Shown here: piece after piece, positions 27,714 through 37,807 of the stretch
Layout of the letters: each line of letters opens with the position of its first letter
How positions within the stretch are numbered: the first letter of the stretch is position 1
NCBI RefSeq assembly: GCF_900105475.1
Contig: NZ_LT629777.1
Span: 1,922,001-1,986,000, forward strand
DNA: 64,000 nt
Origin: Pseudomonas asplenii
Lineage (GTDB): Bacteria; Pseudomonadota; Gammaproteobacteria; Pseudomonadales; Pseudomonadaceae
Direction: 5' to 3'
Made by a program: the position numbers and the translations under genes
Notes under the pieces: generated by a model
What the model was told of the DNA's origin: nothing
What the model saw: the letters and a program-made list of their open reading frames with translations, nothing else
The model's database searches: none

Positions 27714-29081
27714 TTACAGGCGCGACAGGGCTTTCCAGGCACGGCCCTGGGAGACGGTCAGGGCCTGCTGTACCCGTGCCTCCAGCACTTCATCGCTGAT
27801 ATCCAGCTGCGCCAACTGCGCCAGCTTGTTCAGTTCGCCGAACAGACGGTCCAGCTCCGGCAGTTCCAGCACGCCGCGGGCCAGGTGCAGCCAGGCCTGG
27901 AGGCGCTCGATACGTGGCAGTTGTTCGGCCAGATCTTCCGGCTGCTGCTGGTAGCGACCCAGTTGCAGCGACGCGGCTTCTTCGGCCAGCAGGCGCGGCA
28001 GCCAGCTCTGCAACTGCGCGGCTCCCTGGCGATTGCCACGGCCGGGACGTTCGACGGTCCAACTGCGAGCCAGCAACCAGCGCGAGGTGTTCAACGAGAA
28101 CTGACCCCAGCGCACGTCCTCCAGCTCTTCGAGGAACTGCTCTGGCGCGACCTTGCGCACGTCTTCGTCTTCCAGGCCGGCGTTGACCAGCGGGCGCCAG
28201 TCCTCCAGCAACGCATCCAATGCCTTGCGCAGTTCGCTGGTCGATTGCCGTGGTGCCACCTGACCGAGGCTGCCGACCAGGGCCCGCAGTTCGATCAGTT
28301 GCTGCAACCAGTCCTGCAGCAGACGCCAGTGGCCGTTGAAGCGGTATTGTTCGGCCAGTCGCTGGCTGCTGCCGAGCAGATGCCAGGCCAGCGCCGCGAA
28401 GGCGTCGTCCACGGTGGTTTCGGCGGTCAGTTGCGGCGCCGGCAGGCTCAGCGAATAGCTATTGGCGTCGAACAGCCGGTAGCCACGCTCGGCCTTGCTG
28501 ATATCGCAGGGCATCAGCGCCAGTTTCTCGGCCAGTTCGGCGGCCAGTTCCAGCAGCGCCTCGGGTTCGCCTTCGCGCAATTCCAGCTCCAGCTCGCAGA
28601 TTTCTTCCTTCTGCTTGCCGGCGATGACGAAGCCCAGGTCCAGCGCGGCCTCGATCACTACCTTGGACTTGCCCCGGCCCCAGGCGATTTCGGCGCGTTC
28701 GCGGACGAAGTCGGTGGTGAAGATCGGTTTGAGGGTTTTCTTGTCCAGCTCGGCCAGTGGCTCCGGCCAGCATTCGCCGTCGAGTTTTTTCAGGTCCAGC
28801 TTGGCCTTGGCCAGGTGCCAGTCGTACTCGTTGCGCTCCGACAGGCCGGCAACGCTCTGGCCGCGGGTCTTGAGGGTCTGGATCACTTCTTCGCCGTCAC
28901 GGCGCAGGCGCAGGGCAACCTTGGCCTTGGCCAGATCGCGTTCGGGCGTGTCGAAATACTGATTCATCAGCTCACGACGTTCCCAGCCGCTTTTGTTGCG
29001 CTTCTTCAAGAGCGGGTGCTCGCGCAGGGCGGCGAGGGTTTCGCGGCTGACGCGGAGTTTGATTTCGGTTTCTTTCTGCAT
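27714..29081 (-). CDS. CYTH/CHAD-domain inorganic triphosphatase (YgiF-like)
   Basis: A 455-residue protein. The N-terminal CYTH tunnel domain opens with the diagnostic KETEIKLRV (ExExK motif), with DTPERDLAKAKVALRLRRDG further on. A C-terminal helical CHAD domain (about residues 210–455) carries conserved His and Arg. E. coli YgiF hydrolyses inorganic triphosphate; CHAD domains bind polyphosphate. The start at 29081 is set by the CYTH motif. The extension to 29162 lacks family similarity. Confidence 0.88.
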   Translation of the reverse strand: MQKETEIKLRVSRETLAALREHPLLKKRNKSGWERRELMNQYFDTPERDLAKAKVALRLRRDGEEVIQTLKTRGQSVAGLSERNEYDWHLAKAKLDLKKLDGECWPEPLAELDKKTLKPIFTTDFVRERAEIAWGRGKSKVVIEAALDLGFVIAGKQKEEICELELELREGEPEALLELAAELAEKLALMPCDISKAERGYRLFDANSYSLSLPAPQLTAETTVDDAFAALAWHLLGSSQRLAEQYRFNGHWRLLQDWLQQLIELRALVGSLGQVAPRQSTSELRKALDALLEDWRPLVNAGLEDEDVRKVAPEQFLEELEDVRWGQFSLNTSRWLLARSWTVERPGRGNRQGAAQLQSWLPRLLAEEAASLQLGRYQQQPEDLAEQLPRIERLQAWLHLARGVLELPELDRLFGELNKLAQLAQLDISDEVLEARVQQALTVSQGRAWKALSRL

Positions 29082-29242
29082 GGCCGGAAAATCCAGGATC
29101 GGGAGTGCGGCCGGGGAAAAGAGTGGCCGCCTTGGGGTATGCAGTGTACAGGACAAGCGCATGGCACGTGTCGTGGCGGTTTATTCCAGGCGCCGGATGG
29201 CTCTATGATGGGGCTCGTCCGGGACCTTGAGGCCTACGCGAT

Positions 29243-29290
29243 CCCTGTAGGAGCCCGGCTTGCCGGCGAATGGGCCCGCAAGCCTTGCCC
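29243..29290. repeat. single REP-type unit upstream of argE
   Basis: CCTGTAGGAGCCCGGCTTGCCGGCGAATGGGCC resembles one arm of the other REP elements (GGAGCC-GGCTTGCNGGCGA), described in pieces here. No clear partner arm is nearby, so it is a singlet with a small internal hairpin. Confidence 0.6.
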
Positions 29291-29357
29291 GGAGCCATGG
29301 GCCCTCCCAAATGAAAGGGAGTTTGCACCTGACGTGTTGTGAATGAGGAGCAAGCGC

Positions 29358-30518
29358 ATGCCTTTGCCATCGATGAAAGACCAGTTCGCTGCCCTGATCG
29401 CAGTCCCCTCCGTCAGTTGCACCCAGCCGGCGCTGGACCTGAGCAACCGCCCGGTGATCGACCTGTTGGCCAACTGGTTGGGCGACCTGGGCTTCACCTG
29501 CGATATCCAGCCGGTCAGCCCCGGCAAATACAACCTGCTCGCCAGCTTCGGCAGCGGCCCCGGCGGCCTGGTGCTGGCCGGCCACAGCGACACCGTGCCG
29601 TTCGACGAAGCGCTGTGGCAGACCGACCCGCTCAAGCTCAGCGAGGTCGATGGCCGTTGGGTTGGCCTGGGCAGTTGCGACATGAAGGGCTTCTTCGCCC
29701 TGGCGATCGAGGCGGTCAGGCCGCTGCTCGTTCAGCCGTTCAAGCAACCGCTGCTGATCCTCGCCACCTGCGACGAGGAAAGCTCGATGTCCGGCGCCCG
29801 TGCCCTGGCCGAGGCCGGGCGGCCGCTGGGCCGCGCAGCGGTGATCGGCGAGCCGACCGGGCTCAAGCCGATCCGCCTGCACAAGGGCGTGATGATGGAA
29901 CGCATCGACATCCTGGGCCGCAGCGGTCACTCGTCCGACCCGAGCCTGGGGCACAGTGCCCTCGAAGCCATGCATGACGTGATCGGCGAACTGCGGGGGC
30001 TGCGTGGACAGTGGCAGCGCGAGTACAACAACCCGCAATTCACGGTGCCGCAACCGACCCTGAACCTGGGCTGCATCCATGGTGGCGACAACCCCAACCG
30101 CATCTGCGGCCAATGCGCCCTGGAGTTCGACCTGCGGCCGCTGCCGGGCATGGACCCGAGCCTGCTGCGCGCGGCGATTCGCGCCAAGCTCGAACCCCTG
30201 GCCGAGCGGCATCAGGTCAAGATCGACTATGCGCCGCTGTTCCCCGAGGTGCCGCCCTTCGAACAGCTGGCTGATGCCGAACTGGTGCGTATCGCCGAAA
30301 AACTCACCGGGCACCGTGCACAAGCGGTAGCGTTCGGCACCGAAGCACCTTATCTTCAACGGCTGGGTTGCGAGACCCTGGTACTCGGCCCTGGCGACAT
30401 CGCGTGTGCGCACCAACCGGGGGAATACCTCGAAATGTCACGTTTGCAGCCTACTGTAGAGCTGTTGCGCGAACTGATTGAACATTATTGCTTGAGCCCG
30501 GCCCCGACCTTGCGTTAA
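29358..30518 (+). CDS. argE: acetylornithine deacetylase ArgE
   Basis: A 386-residue M20 family metalloenzyme. It hydrolyses N-acetylornithine to ornithine and acetate. Metal and catalytic motifs: GHSDTVPFD, GSCDMKGFFAL and TCDEESSMSGA; dimerisation domain in the middle. The ATG at 29358 is preceded by GAGGAG, better than the upstream frame opening at 29343. It lies 137 bp before argA. Confidence 0.95.
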   Translation: MPLPSMKDQFAALIAVPSVSCTQPALDLSNRPVIDLLANWLGDLGFTCDIQPVSPGKYNLLASFGSGPGGLVLAGHSDTVPFDEALWQTDPLKLSEVDGRWVGLGSCDMKGFFALAIEAVRPLLVQPFKQPLLILATCDEESSMSGARALAEAGRPLGRAAVIGEPTGLKPIRLHKGVMMERIDILGRSGHSSDPSLGHSALEAMHDVIGELRGLRGQWQREYNNPQFTVPQPTLNLGCIHGGDNPNRICGQCALEFDLRPLPGMDPSLLRAAIRAKLEPLAERHQVKIDYAPLFPEVPPFEQLADAELVRIAEKLTGHRAQAVAFGTEAPYLQRLGCETLVLGPGDIACAHQPGEYLEMSRLQPTVELLRELIEHYCLSPAPTLR

Positions 30519-30559
30519 ATGCCAGGCCCAACCATCCATTACTGATAAGGAGAGCGCGC

Positions 30560-30586
30560 GTGTCGCCAAGCCTGTTCCGACGATAA
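30560..30586 (+). CDS. possible 8-codon leader mini-ORF upstream of argA
   Basis: A perfect AAGGAG (30547–30552) stands 7 nt before GTG at 30560. The reading frame is GTG-Ser-Pro-Ser-Leu-Phe-Arg-Arg-stop, ending with two consecutive CGA arginine codons, which are rare in GC-rich pseudomonads. It lies 70 nt before argA, the first enzyme of arginine synthesis. This looks like a sensing leader peptide, but no convincing antiterminator/terminator pair was found. It could be coincidence. Confidence 0.35.
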   Translation: MSPSLFRR

Positions 30587-30655
30587 CCAACAGCCTGTTG
30601 TGCGTTTTCATGTTGCACCCATTTTTCATTGGCTGTTTTTTATACAGGTCAGGTC

Positions 30656-31954
30656 ATGCCCGAATACGTTAACTGGCTTCGCCATGCGTCTCCCTATATC
30701 AATGCCCACCGCGATCGCACCTTTGTCGTCATGTTGCCCGGCGACGGCGTCGAGCACCCCAACTTCGGCAATATCGTCCACGATCTGGTGCTGCTGCACA
30801 GCCTTGGCGTACGCCTGGTGCTGGTGCATGGCTCGCGCCCGCAGATCGAAAGCCGCCTGGCCGCCCGTGGCCTGACTCCGCATTATCACCATGGTATGCG
30901 TATTACCGACGCGGCGACCCTGGAATGCGTGATCGATGCGGTTGGCCATTTGCGCATCGCCATCGAGGCGCGCCTGTCCATGGACATGGCGGCTTCGCCG
31001 ATGCAGGGCGCGCGCCTGCGCGTCGCCAGCGGCAACCTGGTGACGGCGCGGCCGATCGGTGTGCTCGAAGGTGTCGATTATCACCACACCGGCGAAGTGC
31101 GCCGGGTCGACCGCAAGGGCATCAACCGCCTGCTCGACGAGCGCTCCATCGTGTTGTTGTCACCGCTGGGTTATTCGCCCACCGGGGAAATCTTCAACCT
31201 GGCCTGCGAAGACGTGGCGACCCGTGCAGCGATCGACCTGGGCGCAGAAAAACTCCTGCTGTTCGGTGCCGATCATGGTTTGATCGATGAAAATGGCCGT
31301 CTGGTCCGCGAATTGCGCCCGCAACAGGTGCCTGCGCACCTGCAGCGCCTGGGCAGCGACTACCAGGCTGAACTGCTCGATGCGGCAGCCGAGGCTTGCC
31401 GTGGCGGCGTAGCCCGCAGCCATATCGTCAGTTATGTCGAAGACGGTGCGCTGCTGACCGAACTGTTCACCCGTGACGGTGGCGGTACGCTGGTCGCCCA
31501 GGAGCAGTTCGAACGGGTCCGTGAGGCGGCGATCGAAGATGTCGGCGGCTTGCTTGACCTGATCAGTCCGCTGGAAGAGCAGGGCATCCTGGTGCGGCGT
31601 TCGCGCGAAGTGCTGGAGCGCGAGATCGAGCAGTTCAGTGTGGTCGAGCGTGAGGGGATGATCATCGCCTGTGCGGCGTTGTACCCGATTGCCGATTCGG
31701 ACGCCGGTGAGCTGGCGTGCCTGGCGGTGAATCCTGAATATCGTCACGGCGGTCGCGGCGACGAATTGCTCGAGCGCATCGAGGCCCGTGCCCGGGAGCA
31801 GGGGCTCAAGACCCTGTTCGTCCTCACCACCCGGACCGCGCACTGGTTCCGTGAGCGCGGATTTGTCCCGAGCAGCGTCGAGCGCCTGCCGAGTGCGCGG
31901 GCGTCGCTGTACAACTATCAGCGTAATTCGAAGATCTTCGAGAAGGCGCTCTGA
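30656..31954 (+). CDS. argA: N-acetylglutamate synthase ArgA
   Basis: A 432-residue bifunctional-architecture protein: N-terminal amino acid kinase-like domain (about 1–290; VMLPGDGVEHPNFGNIVHDL) that binds arginine as feedback inhibitor, and C-terminal GNAT domain (LACLAVNPEYRHGGRGDELL, acetyl-CoA loop). It acetylates glutamate at the first step of arginine synthesis. The start at ATG 30656 follows AGGTCAGGTC and gives the N terminus MPEYVNWLRHASPYIN, matching the P. aeruginosa protein as I recall it. Confidence 0.95.
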   Translation: MPEYVNWLRHASPYINAHRDRTFVVMLPGDGVEHPNFGNIVHDLVLLHSLGVRLVLVHGSRPQIESRLAARGLTPHYHHGMRITDAATLECVIDAVGHLRIAIEARLSMDMAASPMQGARLRVASGNLVTARPIGVLEGVDYHHTGEVRRVDRKGINRLLDERSIVLLSPLGYSPTGEIFNLACEDVATRAAIDLGAEKLLLFGADHGLIDENGRLVRELRPQQVPAHLQRLGSDYQAELLDAAAEACRGGVARSHIVSYVEDGALLTELFTRDGGGTLVAQEQFERVREAAIEDVGGLLDLISPLEEQGILVRRSREVLEREIEQFSVVEREGMIIACAALYPIADSDAGELACLAVNPEYRHGGRGDELLERIEARAREQGLKTLFVLTTRTAHWFRERGFVPSSVERLPSARASLYNYQRNSKIFEKAL

Positions 31955-31979
31955 CCTTCAGCCCTTGAGCATGGCTTGA

Positions 31980-32115
31980 GGGCCTCTTCGCGGCCAGGTC
32001 GGATCGCCGCACCGCCGGCTCCTACAGGGTTTTGTGTCGTACATAGACTTTGTCTACGGTACGGACCCTGTAGGAGCCGGGCTTGTCGGGACGCCGAACC
32101 GCCGCGAACGCGTCA
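31980..32115. repeat. REP doublet between argA and gshA
   Basis: CCGGCTCCTACAGGG (32015–32029) and CCCTGTAGGAGCCGG (32066–32080) are perfect inverted copies. Outer segments (TCTTCGCGGCCAGGTCGGATCGC on the left; the CCGCCGCGAACGCG side on the right) extend the arms with mismatches. It lies between two convergent genes and may serve as terminator. Confidence 0.85.
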
Positions 32116-32129
32116 GACCTGCTGGCGCG

Positions 32130-33713
32130 TCAGTTACTGATCGCCAGGATACTCGCCTGGTAAGACCCGACGAACACGTCGAAATCGCCCACTTCGTTCT
32201 GCTCCAGCTCCAACTGCTGGACCAGCGACTGGCGGGCGCTTTCCTCGAACGCGGTCTGCTCTTGCTTGCTCAACGGCTGATTACGGAAATATTCGGCATG
32301 TGCCAGGCTTTGGCGCATGGAGAACTGGGCGAAGCTTTCCTTGTGCTCGGTCATGCTCGCCAGCACCCGCGCCGACGGGGTCAGGGACGCATCCTTGATC
32401 TTCGCCAGTTGCTCGTCCAGCGCCTTGCTGTGGGCATCGCCGCCATGGCTCTGGTCCAGCAGCGCGGCCAGCGGTGCGATCCGCTCCAGCAGCTCGGTGG
32501 CCCACGCCTTCATGTTCACCGCCTGGCCGTCACGCTGCAATTGCAGGCCTGGACGCCGGCCTTCCTTGACCACGGTGAGGAAGTTCGAGGTGGCATTGCC
32601 GCACTCGCCGCTTGCGAGTTGCGGGCTGTCGTTCAGCGCGCAGTACAGCAGGAAGGCGTTGAGGAAGCGGGCTTCGTCCAGGTCGATGCCGGTCGGCAGG
32701 AACGGGTTGATGTCCAGGCAGCGCACCTCGACGTACTGCACGCCCCGGGCCATCAGCGCCTGGATCGGCCGCTCGCCGGTGTAGGTCACGCGTTTCGGGC
32801 GAATATTGGAGTAATACTCGTTTTCGATCTGCAGGATGTTGGTGTTGAGCTGGACCCACTCGCCATCCTTGTGGGTGCCGATCTCGACATACGGCGCATA
32901 GGGAGTCGCCACCGCCTTGCGCAGACTGTCGGTATAGCTGCTCAGGTCGTTGTAGCACGGTGTCAGGCCGGCCTGGGCGTTGCTCTGGTAACCGAGGTCG
33001 CTCATGCGCAGGCTGGTGGCGTAGGGCAGGTACAGCGTTTCGGCGTCGAACTGTTCCAGCGAATGGGAGCGGCCGCGCAGGAATCCGGCATCCAGCGCCG
33101 GCGAGGCGCCGAACAGGTACATCAGCAGCCAGCTGTAGCGGCGGAAGTTGCGGATCAGGGCGATGTAGGCCTGCGACTGATAGTCGCGATCAGTGCCGGT
33201 AAAGCCCTCGGCCTGCTTGAGCACAGGCCAGAGTTTTTCCGGCAGCGAGAAATTGTAGTGAATCCCGGCAATGCACTGCATGGTCTTGCCGTAGCGCAGG
33301 GCCAGGCCCTGACGGTACACATACTTGAGCTTGCCGATGTTCGAGGTGCCGTAATAGGCGATCGGGATATCTTCCTCGGACGGCAGCGGGCAAGGCATCG
33401 ACGGACTCCACAGGTACTCGTTGCCGAGTTTGCTGTAGGCGAAACGATGAATGCTGTCCAGGCTACCGAGGGTGTCGGCCGGGTCTTTCAGGGCCGGAGT
33501 GATGAATTCCAGCAGCGACTCGGAATAGTCCGTGGTGATCTGCTCGTTGGTCAGCGCCGAGCCGAGTTCTTCCGGGTGCGGTGTCTGCGCCAGTCGACCC
33601 TCACGGGTGACGCGCAGGCATTCGCGCTCGATGCCGTGCAAGCACTGTTCGAGCAGGGAGAGGTGGTCGCGCTCGCCGAGCAGAGCCAGGCGGCGGTTGA
33701 GAAGTTCGCTCAA
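32130..33713 (-). CDS. gshA: glutamate–cysteine ligase GshA
   Basis: A 527-residue class I (gammaproteobacterial) gamma-glutamylcysteine synthetase, first step of glutathione synthesis. Motifs: [12 protein letters not shown] near the N terminus, [21 protein letters not shown], and [15 protein letters not shown] start at 33713 is chosen: AAGGA stands 7 nt upstream, and the product begins [13 protein letters not shown]. The GTG at 33728 opens the frame but would place that ribosome site inside the gene. Confidence 0.95.
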   Translation of the reverse strand: MSELLNRRLALLGERDHLSLLEQCLHGIERECLRVTREGRLAQTPHPEELGSALTNEQITTDYSESLLEFITPALKDPADTLGSLDSIHRFAYSKLGNEYLWSPSMPCPLPSEEDIPIAYYGTSNIGKLKYVYRQGLALRYGKTMQCIAGIHYNFSLPEKLWPVLKQAEGFTGTDRDYQSQAYIALIRNFRRYSWLLMYLFGASPALDAGFLRGRSHSLEQFDAETLYLPYATSLRMSDLGYQSNAQAGLTPCYNDLSSYTDSLRKAVATPYAPYVEIGTHKDGEWVQLNTNILQIENEYYSNIRPKRVTYTGERPIQALMARGVQYVEVRCLDINPFLPTGIDLDEARFLNAFLLYCALNDSPQLASGECGNATSNFLTVVKEGRRPGLQLQRDGQAVNMKAWATELLERIAPLAALLDQSHGGDAHSKALDEQLAKIKDASLTPSARVLASMTEHKESFAQFSMRQSLAHAEYFRNQPLSKQEQTAFEESARQSLVQQLELEQNEVGDFDVFVGSYQASILAISN

Positions 33714-33913
33714 GTTGGATTCCTTCACGCGTCGGTCGCCCCAATATGGGGGTGGGCAAGACGGTCTACAAGGGTGAAGTGGAGAACTGGCGTTGTCGCC
33801 TGGTAAATGTCAGAAAACGCCGACACTTCTTCCCTGAGTCGGGCACGGTGTCGGAGGAAAATTCCGACACTGCGCTTGCAGTGTCGAAATTAACCCAAAT
33901 CGAGACGGGACAG

Positions 33914-34297
33914 CTAGAGAACAGCGAACGTACCTTGTGCTTTCGCGACAAGTTTGTCGCCCTGATGCACATCGGCTTCGACCACCAGGGTGCGGCGACC
34001 GGGGTGGATGACCCTGGCGGTGCACAACACCTCGCCTTCGGCCACCGCCCGCATGTAGTTGATCTTGCACTCGATGGTAGCGCTACGCTGGTCGAAACCA
34101 TGGGTGGCCGAGCAGGCCAGGCCCATGGTGATATCCACCAGGCTGAACAGCGCGCCGCCGTGCAGCACGTTGCCACGGTTGCGCAGTTGCGGCGTCAGCG
34201 CCAGCGCCACCTCGGCAATGCCGGTGTCCAGGCGTTGCACGCGGCAGCCGAGCAACTCGCTGAAGGCGCTCTGGGTCAGACCGTCAGGAATTTCCAT
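33914..34297 (-). CDS. PaaI-type hotdog-fold thioesterase
   Basis: A 127-residue hotdog protein with the PaaI/YdiI signature NRGNVLHGGALFSLVDITMGLACS (HGG motif with the catalytic acidic residue downstream). It hydrolyses acyl-CoA thioesters; substrate unknown. The ATG at 34297 overlaps the tex stop (TGATG), so it is coupled to tex. The same tex–thioesterase–gshA order is found in P. aeruginosa (PA5201–PA5203). Confidence 0.9.
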   Translation of the reverse strand: MEIPDGLTQSAFSELLGCRVQRLDTGIAEVALALTPQLRNRGNVLHGGALFSLVDITMGLACSATHGFDQRSATIECKINYMRAVAEGEVLCTARVIHPGRRTLVVEADVHQGDKLVAKAQGTFAVL

Positions 34298-36615
34298 CAA
34301 CGCTTCTTCAACTGCTTGGCGTTGGCGAACAGCGAGGCCATGGCCTGGTTGGCCGGGGCTGCGGTTTCCTTGCGCGGGGCGTTGTTCTGCGACTGGCGTG
34401 GTGCCGAGCCCGGACGCGAGCCACGGGCACCGTCGATCTTCTCGCCCGGGGTGTCGCCCATGCGCATCGACAGGCCGACGCGTTTGCGCGGTATGTCGAT
34501 TTCCATGACCTTGACCTTGACCACGTCGCCGGCCTTGACCGCTTCACGTGGGTCCTTGACGAACTTCTCCGACAGCGCCGAGATGTGCACCAGACCATCC
34601 TGGTGGACACCGATGTCGACGAAGGCGCCGAAGTTGGTCACGTTGGTCACCACGCCTTCGAGGATCATTCCCAGTTCGAGGTCCTTGAGGTCTTCGACAC
34701 CGTCCTGGAACGCGGCGGTCTTGAACTCGGGGCGCGGGTCGCGGCCCGGTTTGTCCAGTTCCTGCAGAATGTCGGTGACAGTCGGCAGGCCGAAGGTCTC
34801 ATCGGTGAATTTCTTCGGGTCCAGGCGCTTGAGGAAGCCGCTGTCGCCGATCAGCGAGCGGATATCGCGGTCGGTTTCGGCGGCGATGCGCTGCACCAGC
34901 GGGTAGGCTTCCGGGTGCACTGCGGAGGCGTCCAGCGGGTTGTCGCCGTTCATCACACGCAGGAAGCCTGCGGCCTGTTCGAAGGTTTTTTCGCCCAGGC
35001 GCGGGACCTTTTTCAGGGCGGCGCGGGTCTTGAACGCGCCGTTTTCGTCACGGTGGCTGACAATGTTCTGCGCCAGGGTGGTATTGAGGCCGGAGATCCG
35101 TGCCAGCAGCGCCACCGACGCGGTGTTGACGTCGACGCCGACGGCGTTCACGCAGTCCTCGACCACCGCGTCCAGGCCACGGGCCAGCTTCAACTGCGAA
35201 ACGTCGTGCTGATACTGGCCGACACCGATGGATTTCGGATCGATCTTCACCAGTTCGGCCAGTGGGTCCTGCAGTCGGCGGGCGATGGACACCGCGCCAC
35301 GGATCGATACGTCGAGGTCCGGGAATTCCCGCGCGGCCAGCTCCGATGCCGAGTACACCGAAGCGCCGGCCTCGGAAACCATGACCTTGGTCAGGCGCAT
35401 GGCTGGGTATTTCTTGATCAGCTCGGCGGCCAGTTTGTCGGTTTCGCGGCTGGCGGTGCCGTTGCCGATGGCGATCAGGTCCACCGAGTGCTTGGCGCAC
35501 AACGCGGCGAGGATGGCCAGGGTCTGGTCCCACTTGTTATGCGGCACGTGCGGGTAGACGGTGGCGTGGTCGAGCAGCTTGCCAGTGGCGTCCACCACGG
35601 CCACCTTGCAGCCGGTACGCAGGCCGGGGTCGAGCCCCAGCGTCGCGCGCGGACCCGCTGGGGCGGCCAGCAGCAGGTCGTGCAGGTTGTGGGCGAAGAC
35701 ATTGATCGCCTCGGTTTCCGCGCCATCGCGCAGCTCGCCGAGCAGATCGGTTTCCAGGTGGGTGTAGAGCTTGACCTTCCAGGTCCAGCGCACCACTTCG
35801 CTCAGCCACTTGTCGGCGGGACGGTTCTGGTTCTGGATGCCGACATGTTGGCTGATCATGCCTTCGCAGGGATGCAGCGTGCCGGGCAGATCGTCACCGA
35901 CTTTCAGCGAGGAGGCGAGAATGCCCTCGTTGCGGCCACGGAAGATCGCCAGGGCACGGTGCGACGGCATGCTTTTGAGCGGTTCGTCGTGCTCGAAGTA
36001 GTCGCGGAACTTGGCGCCTTCCTCTTCCTTGCCGGCGATCACGCGGGCACTGAGGATCGCTTCCTGCTTGAGGAAGCTGCGCAGTTTTTCCAGCAGGCTG
36101 GCGTCTTCGGCGAAGCGCTCCATCAGGATGTACTTGGCGCCCTCGAGGACGGCCTTGGTGTCGGCGAAGCCTTTTTCGGCATCGACAAAGCGCGCCGCTT
36201 CGCTTTCCGGCGTCAGCGACGGATCGTTGAAGAGGCTGTCGGCCAGTTCGCCGAGGCCGGCTTCCAGGGCGATCTGGCCCTTGGTGCGGCGCTTCTGCTT
36301 GTACGGCAGGTACAAGTCTTCGAGGCGGGTCTTGGTGTCGGCGAGCTGGATGTCGCGGGCCAGGGCAGGGGTCAGCTTGCCTTGCTCCTCGATGCTGGCG
36401 AGGATGCTGGCACGCCGTTCGTCGAGTTCTCGCAGATAACGCAGGCGTTCTTCCAGGTGCCGCAGTTGGGTGTCGTCCAGGCTGCCGGTCACCTCTTTGC
36501 GGTAACGGGCGATGAAGGGTACTGTCGAACCCTCATCCAATAGGGCGACGGCCGCTTCGACCTGTTGTGGGCGTACGCCGAGTTCTTCGGCGATGCGGCT
36601 GTTGATGCTGTCCAT
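34297..36615 (-). CDS. tex: Tex-family RNA-binding transcription accessory protein
   Basis: A 772-residue protein. The YqgF/RNase H-like domain ([18 protein letters not shown]), two helix-hairpin-helix units ([19 protein letters not shown]) and a C-terminal S1 RNA-binding domain ([31 protein letters not shown]) are in the usual Tex order; the last 50 residues are basic and disordered. Tex is the bacterial relative of Spt6. ATG 36615 gives the conserved [13 protein letters not shown], with AGGTGG upstream. Confidence 0.96.
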   Translation of the reverse strand: MDSINSRIAEELGVRPQQVEAAVALLDEGSTVPFIARYRKEVTGSLDDTQLRHLEERLRYLRELDERRASILASIEEQGKLTPALARDIQLADTKTRLEDLYLPYKQKRRTKGQIALEAGLGELADSLFNDPSLTPESEAARFVDAEKGFADTKAVLEGAKYILMERFAEDASLLEKLRSFLKQEAILSARVIAGKEEEGAKFRDYFEHDEPLKSMPSHRALAIFRGRNEGILASSLKVGDDLPGTLHPCEGMISQHVGIQNQNRPADKWLSEVVRWTWKVKLYTHLETDLLGELRDGAETEAINVFAHNLHDLLLAAPAGPRATLGLDPGLRTGCKVAVVDATGKLLDHATVYPHVPHNKWDQTLAILAALCAKHSVDLIAIGNGTASRETDKLAAELIKKYPAMRLTKVMVSEAGASVYSASELAAREFPDLDVSIRGAVSIARRLQDPLAELVKIDPKSIGVGQYQHDVSQLKLARGLDAVVEDCVNAVGVDVNTASVALLARISGLNTTLAQNIVSHRDENGAFKTRAALKKVPRLGEKTFEQAAGFLRVMNGDNPLDASAVHPEAYPLVQRIAAETDRDIRSLIGDSGFLKRLDPKKFTDETFGLPTVTDILQELDKPGRDPRPEFKTAAFQDGVEDLKDLELGMILEGVVTNVTNFGAFVDIGVHQDGLVHISALSEKFVKDPREAVKAGDVVKVKVMEIDIPRKRVGLSMRMGDTPGEKIDGARGSRPGSAPRQSQNNAPRKETAAPANQAMASLFANAKQLKKR

Positions 36616-36950
36616 AAAACCACCTGACAAAGTGTGAAATCAGGCAAGCCGGGCCTTTGGGCCTGTCGGGCGTGCCTGGTTTGGGATCAAAAGGCGCACC
36701 TTGTGACCCGTGAAATCAGCACATTGCTGTGAGCCTTTGAAAAAAGATGGCATCGAACAGCAATGATCAGACGTTGCCTGACGCAGAAGGCGGGGCATTA
36801 TAACCAGCGTTCCGGGCTTGGGGGGATTGTGCGCGTGTAGGCATAAAACGGTGTTTGCTGGTAGTCGAGGAAAAATCTGCTAACAATGCACAGGATACGC
36901 AGGAGAGCCTGCTGGCCCCATAATGCGCGCCGAGATCAAAGGAGCAACCC
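36616..36950. other. divergent tex / ompR intergenic region (335 bp)
   Basis: No gene is seen. A hairpin with arms CAGGCA (36641–36646) and TGCCTG (36673–36678) around a GGGCC/GGCCT inner stem lies in the probable leader of tex. The right half is AT-richer and should contain the ompR promoter. AAAGGAG at 36940–36946 is the ompR ribosome site. Confidence 0.5.
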
Positions 36951-37691
36951 ATGAGCAGCACTGCACAAACTGCTGAAGGCGAAAAAATTCTCATCGTGGA
37001 CGACGATCCGGGGCTGAGCAGCCTGCTGGAGCGTTTTTTCACCAGCAAGGGCTATCGTGCCCGCGCGGTGGCCAACACCGAGCAAATGGATCGTCTGCTG
37101 TCCCGTGAAGTGTTCAATCTGGTGGTGCTCGACCTCATGCTGCCGGGTGAAGACGGCTTGACGGCCTGCCGTCGCCTGCGTGCGGCGAACAACCAGGTGC
37201 CGATCATCATGCTCACCGCCAAGGGCGACGAACTGAGCCGGATCAAGGGCCTGGAACTGGGCGCCGACGACTACCTGGCCAAGCCGTTCAACCCCGACGA
37301 ACTGATGGCGCGGGTCAAGGCCGTGCTGCGGCGCCAGTCTGCGCCGGTTCCGGGCGCCCCGGGCAGCGAGGACGAGAGCGTCACCTTCGGCGACTACGAG
37401 TTGTCCCTGGCCACCCGCGAGCTCAAGCGCGGTGAAGAAGTGCACATGCTCACCACCGGCGAATTCGCCGTGCTCAAGGCTCTGGTGATGCACGCCCGTG
37501 AACCGCTGACCCGCGACAAGCTGATGAACCTGGCCCGTGGTCGCGAGTGGGATGCGTTGGAGCGTTCCATCGACGTGCAGATCTCCCGTCTGCGTCGCAT
37601 GATCGAGCCCGATCCTTCCAAACCGCGCTACATCCAGACCGTCTGGGGTGTAGGTTACGTATTCGTGCCGGATGGCGCCGCGACCAAGTGA
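36951..37691 (+). CDS. ompR: OmpR/AmgR-type response regulator
   Basis: A 246-residue regulator. Receiver domain (about 10–125) with acidic pocket IVDDDPG, phosphoacceptor Asp in VVLDLMLPGEDG, and conserved Lys in YLAKPFNPDEL; C-terminal winged helix (VTFGDYELSLATRELKRG ... DVQISRLRRMIEPDPSKPRYIQTVWGVGY). The P. aeruginosa orthologue AmgR responds to membrane stress from aminoglycosides. The sensor kinase gene follows after a REP element. Confidence 0.95.
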   Translation: MSSTAQTAEGEKILIVDDDPGLSSLLERFFTSKGYRARAVANTEQMDRLLSREVFNLVVLDLMLPGEDGLTACRRLRAANNQVPIIMLTAKGDELSRIKGLELGADDYLAKPFNPDELMARVKAVLRRQSAPVPGAPGSEDESVTFGDYELSLATRELKRGEEVHMLTTGEFAVLKALVMHAREPLTRDKLMNLARGREWDALERSIDVQISRLRRMIEPDPSKPRYIQTVWGVGYVFVPDGAATK

Positions 37692-37698
37692 TCGGTGA

Positions 37699-37790
37699 TT
37701 TGTAGGAGCGAGTTGTCCGGGTGTGCGAAAGCCGCCCGGACAAGTCGCGATCCGCAATTGTGCGAGCCCGTCCGCTCGCTCCTGCAAAGT
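37699..37790. repeat. REP-type inverted repeat between ompR and envZ
   Basis: GGAGCGAG (37705–37712) pairs with CTCGCTCC (37775–37782), and GTCCGGG with CCCGGAC inside it. It occupies most of the 116-bp gap between the regulator and its sensor kinase, so it probably lies within one transcript. Confidence 0.75.
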
Positions 37791-37807
37791 ATGTAGCGGC
37801 CGTATTT

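Noticed and set aside
30519..30655. Classical transcription attenuator for argA
   Set aside because: The CAACAG/CTGTTG and GTGC/GCAC pairs are too short, with no GC-rich stem plus T-tract and no alternative pairing.
32034..33806. Long open frame opposite gshA (590 codons)
   Set aside because: Antisense shadow of a GC-rich gene; composition is Gln/Val/Gly/Arg-rich without domain signatures.
34585..36543. Long open frame opposite tex (652 codons)
   Set aside because: Shadow of tex; no start site or protein motifs.
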